Shown here piece after piece: positions 5,085-9,252 of a DNA stretch of 9,252 bases. This DNA is from an uncultured bacterium (lineage in GTDB: Bacteria > Verrucomicrobiota > Kiritimatiellia > RFP12 > UBA1067), in assembly GCA_902779075.1 (NCBI GenBank), contig CACZAK010000173.1, positions 1 to 9,252 on the forward strand. The letters run 5' to 3'. How positions within the stretch are numbered: position 1 is the stretch's first letter; each line of letters opens with the position of its first letter. A model generated the notes under the pieces. The model was not told where the DNA came from. It saw nothing but the letters and a program-made list of their open reading frames with translations, and searched no databases. The position numbers and the translations under genes are program-made.

Positions 5085-8011
5085 TTACCTCCAAACATTG
5101 ATTTCTTCGCAAGAGCGGTGGCGTCTCCCTCTTCCCATCTGCAATTTTCGACCGTTCTAAGTCGTTCGCCGAACATCTGTGCAACGATGCACGGGAAGGC
5201 GTTTCCTACCTGTAGTGCCTGATTGATTATGGGGCCAACAAACTCGTAATTGTCAGGAAAAGTTTGAAGTCGAGCGGCCTCACGGACGGTCAACGTCCTG
5301 TTAAGCGTCGGATGCACCGGAAACGCATTATGCCCCGGCACGACTGTAGGCGCTGGTCGTTTTCTGCTCAAGCGATAGAAAACCTTACTGTAATTTGAAA
5401 CCTGCGCCTTGGTTTTGACACCAACCGCAAGTTCGGGCGGAAGGCGTTTCACATCCATCTTTCCACCCTCTGGGATGTAGGCCATGCGACCAGACACAAT
5501 CGCATTGTGATGAGGAGGATTGTGATTCTTGTAGCGTGCATACGTAGACTCATCGGATAGATCCATCAACGCTTCGCCGACTGTCCGATATGGTTGCTGC
5601 CAAGATTCGGGCGTTTCATAGTATTTTGGCTTCGGCCATGGGAACATCAGATTTGTCCGGGTCCCAATAAGCAGAAATCGGTGCCTTAATTGCGGAGCAC
5701 CGTAATCTGCCGCATTGATGACATTTGAGTCAAGACGATAGCCTATAGAGGAAAAATAGGCCTTGATTTCCCTGACATATTCGCCGTCACGAGCCGAGAC
5801 GATTCCCGGCACATTCTCCATAATGAACCATTTCGGTGATGCTATCCGCACAATGTTGGCAAATGCAAACACGAGGTTGTTGCGCTTGTCCTTGCTCACA
5901 TCATGATTCTTGGTGTTCACGAACCGACGCTTGCCAAATATGGAGAATCCTTGGCACGGCGGCCCACCGACAATGAGATCAACCCCTGCGGCTTTAAGCC
6001 GTTTGCCGACGGCCTCTTGCGCCTCATTGCTGGAAAGATCCATCTGGAGACATTCATGGTCGCGGTGGTTGATGCGATAAGCCTCCGTACAGTTCTTTTC
6101 AAAATCAACACCAAGCACGCATTTGAGTCCGGCATCCTCCAATCCCTGCGTAAAACCGCCGGCACCGCAGAACAGATCTGCAAATGTCAATGTTGCACGC
6201 TTGTCTGTCATCTTCCTTGATTCTACGGCCACGCCTCTTGCGAAATGCTTGTCAGCACTAAGACCCGACGACACAGCACCCCAAAGATGGCGCTTGATAG
6301 ATTCCGCGAGCTTCGCGGCGAAGAGCGGCGGAACGGCATTTCCAACCTGTATGCATTGCGAACGCCTGTCGCCCTCAAACACATACTCATCAGGAAACGT
6401 CTGGATTCGCGCAGCCTCCCGTGGCGTCAAGCTTCTGTCAAGCGTCGGATGAATAGGGAACGCATTGTTCCCTGGAACCATTGTTGACGCAACCGTGTTT
6501 CGTGAAAGCCGCTGATACGTGTTGCCGAAATTACCCCGCCGCAATTCGGGCGGCAGTTGGGCAGGAGGTGGAAGTTTTCCGCCCTCCGGTATGAGCCGAT
6601 ACCTGGCCGTAACGATTTCGCCATGCGCCAGCGCAATATGGTTCGGCACCTCTTCGTGTCTATCAGCTAGATCGCCTATCGCCTCGCCGACATTCGCAAA
6701 TGCACGAATTCGCCCTACAGAATTTGACGAATGATGCGGAAACCTGAACTCTGTTGCTTTCCGTGTGCCAACAATTATGATTCGCTCCCGTTTCTGAGGG
6801 ACTCCATAGTTTGCTGTGTTCAACACGGAAAAATATAGGTCGTATCCAATTTCCGCAAAGGCAGAGACGACTTTGTTGAAAAACCGGCCCTCGAACATCG
6901 TATAGAGTCCCTTCACGTTCTCAAAGAGGAAACATGTCGGCTTGATGTCGTTCACGATACGGACATAACTCTCAAACAAAAGATTCCGCGGGTCACCCGA
7001 ATTCTTATTACCCATGTTTGAGAAACCTTGGCATGGCGGGCCACCAACGATGACATCAACTTTCTTTTCTCCTATGACATTACGAATCTGCGACGTCTGA
7101 AGTTGCCTGATGTCCACACAAAGGACGGGCGTACCAGGATTGTTTCGCCTGTACGTCTCGCAGGCCTCCTTCATAATGTCCGAAGCAAGAAGACAATTGA
7201 ACCCGGCCTCTCGGAAACCGATGTCTAGACCGCCCGCACCTGTGAAGAGAGAAATGAAATTGTAGCGCGGTATTGCAGCTTCATGTAAAATCTGGAGTTC
7301 AGTAGGGTTCGGCCATAATTGGGAAAAGAAGTCCAACTGCACCGCCGCTTCGCAGATGCGGAGGCGGTTGCGCGGGACTTTGACGAGATCGGAGGGAAGG
7401 TAATGCTCGAGTGGTGCGAATTCGCCGTCGGCCTTGAACTGCTCGATGGCCTTCTTCACCTTCGCCGAGCGTCCGCCGAAGTCCGCCGTGCGCGCGATCA
7501 CGAAGGGATCGTCAAGCCGTGAGCCGTAGTCGAGATGCTTCGCCCTGAAGACATAGTAGCGCGAGCCGTGCGGCGCGCCCGGTGGTCGCGCCCTACCACC
7601 TCTGCGTCTCTGCGCCTCCGCGTTAAAAGCTCCGTTCGCAGGATAACTGTATTCATCGACAAGTTCTTCGCGGGTCTTGATGCCGATGAATTCCGCCTCA
7701 AACACATGCCGTGTACCCTTTACATCCGCGTAGAGCCAAAGCTCCTTGATGGCCGCAAACGACTTTTCATCGAACTCGTCCCCGTCCTTCACGGGATAGT
7801 TGTAGATGCCGTGCCGCTTGATCCAGGCGAGCTGCCTCGCCTTGTACGTGCCTACGAGGACGGCGGCGGCGCACGGCGGTCGCGGGGCGACCGCCCTACC
7901 GGCGGCATGCTTGGACATACGCCCGCCCGTAGTTGGTGGCGGCGCGCTCGGCGAGCGCGCCCTACCAGGTGTGACCTTATGCGGTTTTCTCTTCAAAAGT
8001 CTCTGTGCCAT
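5081..8011 (-). CDS. Fused tandem cytosine-C5 DNA methyltransferases with an N-terminal accessory domain
   Basis: The protein has 976 residues from ATG 8011. Residues 50-160 form an unrecognised, possibly PUA-like domain (VLVGTYKARQL, ELWLYADVKGTRHVFEAEF). Residues 250-578 are a first complete C5 methyltransferase: motif I FTGAGG (256-261), motif IV GGPPCQGFS with catalytic C327, motif VI ENV (364-366), motif VIII QKRERIIIVG (from 406), REAARIQTFP (from 531), QVGNAVPP (from 555). Residues 607-958 are a second complete enzyme: FCGAGG (614), C686 in GGPPCQGFS, ENV (732), QLRHR (774), REAARLQTFP (910), QVGNAFP (934). Both methylate cytosine C5 from S-adenosylmethionine and presumably protect the site cut by the coupled nuclease. 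Different target-recognition regions suggest two targets or the two strands of an asymmetric site. GTG 8044 would add 11 residues, but it lies at or before the expected transcript start. Three palindromic repeats are read through in frame at residues 16, 38 and 139. Confidence 0.92.
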   Translation of the reverse strand: MAQRLLKRKPHKVTPGRARSPSAPPPTTGGRMSKHAAGRAVAPRPPCAAAVLVGTYKARQLAWIKRHGIYNYPVKDGDEFDEKSFAAIKELWLYADVKGTRHVFEAEFIGIKTREELVDEYSYPANGAFNAEAQRRRGGRARPPGAPHGSRYYVFRAKHLDYGSRLDDPFVIARTADFGGRSAKVKKAIEQFKADGEFAPLEHYLPSDLVKVPRNRLRICEAAVQLDFFSQLWPNPTELQILHEAAIPRYNFISLFTGAGGLDIGFREAGFNCLLASDIMKEACETYRRNNPGTPVLCVDIRQLQTSQIRNVIGEKKVDVIVGGPPCQGFSNMGNKNSGDPRNLLFESYVRIVNDIKPTCFLFENVKGLYTMFEGRFFNKVVSAFAEIGYDLYFSVLNTANYGVPQKRERIIIVGTRKATEFRFPHHSSNSVGRIRAFANVGEAIGDLADRHEEVPNHIALAHGEIVTARYRLIPEGGKLPPPAQLPPELRRGNFGNTYQRLSRNTVASTMVPGNNAFPIHPTLDRSLTPREAARIQTFPDEYVFEGDRRSQCIQVGNAVPPLFAAKLAESIKRHLWGAVSSGLSADKHFARGVAVESRKMTDKRATLTFADLFCGAGGFTQGLEDAGLKCVLGVDFEKNCTEAYRINHRDHECLQMDLSSNEAQEAVGKRLKAAGVDLIVGGPPCQGFSIFGKRRFVNTKNHDVSKDKRNNLVFAFANIVRIASPKWFIMENVPGIVSARDGEYVREIKAYFSSIGYRLDSNVINAADYGAPQLRHRFLLIGTRTNLMFPWPKPKYYETPESWQQPYRTVGEALMDLSDESTYARYKNHNPPHHNAIVSGRMAYIPEGGKMDVKRLPPELAVGVKTKAQVSNYSKVFYRLSRKRPAPTVVPGHNAFPVHPTLNRTLTVREAARLQTFPDNYEFVGPIINQALQVGNAFPCIVAQMFGERLRTVENCRWEEGDATALAKKSMFGGK
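5087..5092 (-). promoter_or_regulatory. Strong ribosome binding site of the nuclease gene, inside the methyltransferase 3' end
   Basis: GGAGGT lies 2 nt before ATG 5084 and 5 nt before ATG 5081. Together with the ATGA overlap it couples nuclease translation to that of the methyltransferase and favours ATG 5081 as the initiating codon. Confidence 0.7.
7572..7597 (-). repeat. 26-nt palindromic repeat, copy a (in-frame in methyltransferase)
   Basis: GGTAG, arm GGCGCGACC, loop ACC, arm GGGCGCGCC; 8 of 9 arm positions pair with one A-G mismatch. It is translated as GRARPPGAP (residues 139-147). It directly follows another repeat-like element (7598-7620) in the coding direction. Confidence 0.75.
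7598..7620 (-). repeat. Short dispersed repeat encoding NAEAQRRR
   Basis: On the minus strand this reads GCGGAGGCGCAGAGACGCAG followed by AGG. From memory, this kind of sequence, seen as NAEAQRRR in conceptual proteins, is scattered through many unrelated bacterial genomes. Here it is in frame (residues 130-137) and abuts palindromic copy a, making a composite insert in the N-terminal domain of the methyltransferase. Confidence 0.6.
7875..7900 (-). repeat. 26-nt palindromic repeat, copy b (in-frame in methyltransferase)
   Basis: GGTAG, arm GGCGGTCGC, loop CCC, arm GCGACCGCC; all 9 arm positions pair. It is translated as GRAVAPRPP (residues 38-46), in the same frame and orientation as copies a and c. 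Confidence 0.8.
7941..7966 (-). repeat. 26-nt palindromic repeat, copy c (in-frame in methyltransferase)
   Basis: GGTAG, arm GGCGCGCTC, loop GCC, arm GAGCGCGCC; all 9 arm positions pair. It is translated as GRARSPSAP (residues 16-24). It lies 40 nt upstream of copy b in the coding direction, before the first recognisable domain. Confidence 0.8.
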
Positions 8012-8046
8012 AAATCGTTCATTCTCACTTTCAAGTGCCGCCACAT

Positions 8047-8055
8047 ATTATATCA
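8047..8055 (-). promoter_or_regulatory. Extended -10 promoter of the restriction-modification operon
   Basis: The minus strand reads TGATATAAT, an exact match to an extended -10 box (TGnTATAAT). No good -35 hexamer is visible at 16-18 nt, which is usual for extended -10 promoters. Transcription would start near 8040, giving a leader of about 30 nt before ATG 8011 and excluding GTG 8044 as the start. It lies in the roughly 130-nt gap between the lyase stop and the methyltransferase. Confidence 0.5.
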
Positions 8056-8090
8056 AAAATGCGCACCCTTGCTCCACTGCGGAATACGTC

Positions 8091-8109
8091 GAACAAAAGT
8101 TCTTTGTTC
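8091..8109. repeat. Inverted repeat upstream of the methyltransferase promoter
   Basis: GAACAAA and TTTGTTC pair around a 5-nt loop (AGTTC), followed on the + strand by a second TTCTTTG-like unit. It lies about 35-55 nt upstream of the -10 box and 33 nt past the lyase stop. It could be an operator or a weak terminator for the lyase gene; it has no U-tract in the lyase direction. Confidence 0.25.
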
Positions 8110-8141
8110 TTTGCACTGCAACGGCACGAGGCTACCGCCTA

Positions 8142-9251
8142 TCAGAAAATACCGCTCTGGGGCTGGATGGTCGTGGTGAACGGACGCAAGGGCGCGTCCT
8201 TGCCGATGGCGATCATGCCGCCAACAGGCCCTTCGCGGTTGAAAAGAACCGTGACCTCGACGGTTCCGCCCGAGGATGCGGGCAACGTGACGACCACGCC
8301 GTCCATGCCGTCCTTGACGACCTTCCGCGTCTGCGGGGCGGACGAAACGGATGTGTCCGCCGCCGTGAGGACATGTAGGAACCGGTCGTTCGGACGCGGC
8401 GCGCCGGGCGCAACCTCAAGCCGCCACGCGCCGTAGTAGGGGCCGCGTCCCGTGCGCTTCGACTGCTGCGCGGCGGACGCGAGAAACGCCTCGTCCGGTT
8501 CCCAGTTCCTGCCGTTTGACCAGAACTCCTTGCCGGGTCCGCCGATCTTCTCCAGCTTCGCATCCGCCGGCAGAATCATCTCGCAGAAGAGACGGCCCTT
8601 GCCGCAGTCGGCGACGGTGCACCAACCGTCCACGCGGGGCTCGTTCACGAAATGGAGCAGCCATGCCTTGCCGTCGTTCGCGTTCGCCGCGCCGACGCGG
8701 TCATAGACGACGAACGTGTCGGGCAGGAGATGGACGAACTGGCGGACGGCTTCGGTGCATTTGCTTCCGTAGAGGGATGTGGCGTCCGAGGCGATGTAGG
8801 TGAATTGGTCGTTCGTCTCGAAGGCGAGCACTTTCGCGCTGCCTTTGTACATGCCGCCGTCGTTGAACTTTCCCTCGGGTCCGTTGTAGACGGGGCCCCA
8901 ATAGGCCGGGATGGGTTCCTTCGGACGGCGGATGAGGATGCAGTTGTGGGCGATGGTCTGCGAATAGTAGTAGCGCAGGTTCCAGTCGGTCTCCACGCCG
9001 CGCGTGCCGGAGTCGATGGCAAGGAAGTCGTGCTTGTAGATGGTGAAATTGTTCTCGTCATAGTGCTTGTGCTGACGGAGCGACGCGCCGGCGGTGAAGG
9101 TGCAGTAGGTGGAGTCGGGCTTCCAGCCCGAACGCATGATGAACTGCCCGAGCCCCTCGAAGTGGCGCGCGTGGAGCGGCAGGTTCTCGAGTTCGGCGTC
9201 CGAATACGGTTTCACGCCGTCGTCCCCTCCGCCGAAGAGGAAGGGATACAC
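8142..9251 (-). CDS. Heparinase II/III-like polysaccharide lyase (N-terminal part outside window)
   Basis: Visible are 369 residues up to the TGA at 8144-8142; the frame is open at the right edge, so this is the C-terminal portion. The first visible codon at 9251 is GTG inside the gene, not a start. The family signature QHKHYDENNFTIYK (visible residues 60-73) continues with FLAIDSGTR and then QTIAHNCILI (98-107), as in the heparinase II/III beta-sheet domain with its conserved His and Asp/Asn. A long beta-rich region with FVHLLPDTFVVYDRV and WLLHFVNEP follows. Such enzymes cleave uronic-acid-containing polysaccharides by beta-elimination; the exact substrate cannot be told. The gene is GC-rich like the M14 gene at the other end and is probably a resident metabolic gene flanking the island. 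Confidence 0.85.
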   Translation of the reverse strand: MYPFLFGGGDDGVKPYSDAELENLPLHARHFEGLGQFIMRSGWKPDSTYCTFTAGASLRQHKHYDENNFTIYKHDFLAIDSGTRGVETDWNLRYYYSQTIAHNCILIRRPKEPIPAYWGPVYNGPEGKFNDGGMYKGSAKVLAFETNDQFTYIASDATSLYGSKCTEAVRQFVHLLPDTFVVYDRVGAANANDGKAWLLHFVNEPRVDGWCTVADCGKGRLFCEMILPADAKLEKIGGPGKEFWSNGRNWEPDEAFLASAAQQSKRTGRGPYYGAWRLEVAPGAPRPNDRFLHVLTAADTSVSSAPQTRKVVKDGMDGVVVTLPASSGGTVEVTVLFNREGPVGGMIAIGKDAPLRPFTTTIQPQSGIF

Positions 9252-9252
9252 G

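Noticed and set aside
6200..6216. Internal start (ATG at residue MTDKRATL) that could make the second methyltransferase separately
   Set aside because: AAGGA lies only about 2 nt before this ATG, which is poor spacing, and the frame is continuous, so a fused product is simpler; independent initiation is possible but not supported.
7572..7966. CRISPR-like array from the three palindromes
   Set aside because: Spacings are irregular (about 40 and 278 nt), the arms differ in sequence, the intervening DNA is coding, and no cas gene is present.
8045..8141. A controller (C) protein gene for the restriction system in the gap before the methyltransferase
   Set aside because: No frame of suitable length with a helix-turn-helix exists there; only the -10 box and a small inverted repeat are seen.

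Overview
The window is a compact bacterial defence-type island. Every convincing gene is on the minus strand, so transcription runs right to left. At the right edge (9251-8142) is the C-terminal part of a heparinase II/III-like polysaccharide lyase. At the left edge (1016-1) is the first 338 residues of a Tat-exported M14 zinc carboxypeptidase-like protein. Both flanks are GC-rich, while the genes between them, especially the nuclease and the small genes, are clearly more AT-rich. This suggests a horizontally acquired segment in a high-GC carbohydrate degrader. The Tat-type MNRREF leader, the lyase and the abundant short GC-rich repeats fit a PVC-group bacterium (Kiritimatiellota or Verrucomicrobiota type), but that placement is inference.

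The core of the island is a restriction-modification operon. One polypeptide (start about 8011, stop 5081) carries an unidentified N-terminal domain of about 240 residues followed by two complete cytosine-C5 DNA methyltransferases in tandem. Its stop overlaps the start of a 423-residue PD-(D/E)XK nuclease (5084-3813) by ATGA, and a strong ribosome binding site precedes the nuclease start. A perfect extended -10 box (8055-8047) lies just upstream of the methyltransferase, and a terminator-like hairpin (3741-3777) follows the nuclease. Two fused C5 methyltransferases usually serve a non-palindromic site, one enzyme per strand, so a type IIS-like or otherwise asymmetric system is the best guess.

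Downstream is a chain of tightly packed genes built around an ASCH-domain gene. The 5' end of this gene occurs three times as direct repeats starting exactly at the ATG (3706, 2815, 1927), spaced 891 and 888 bp apart. Two copies are truncated (54 and 35 residues) and each ends at the ribosome binding site of an unrelated, unrecognised gene (151 aa plus 77 aa; 244 aa). The third copy is a complete ASCH domain fused to a RadC-type JAB/MPN domain. The ASCH-RadC stop overlaps the start of the carboxypeptidase gene by ATGA.

The most unusual signal is a 26-nt palindromic repeat family with four copies. Its architecture is GGTAG, a 9-nt arm, a 3-nt NCC loop and a 9-nt arm. The arm sequences differ between copies but keep pairing. 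All four copies lie inside reading frames without breaking them: three in the methyltransferase N-terminal region, all in the same frame as GRA-type peptides, and one in antisense orientation in the ASCH-RadC gene. This looks like a small mobile palindromic element that tolerates or favours in-frame insertion into coding sequence.
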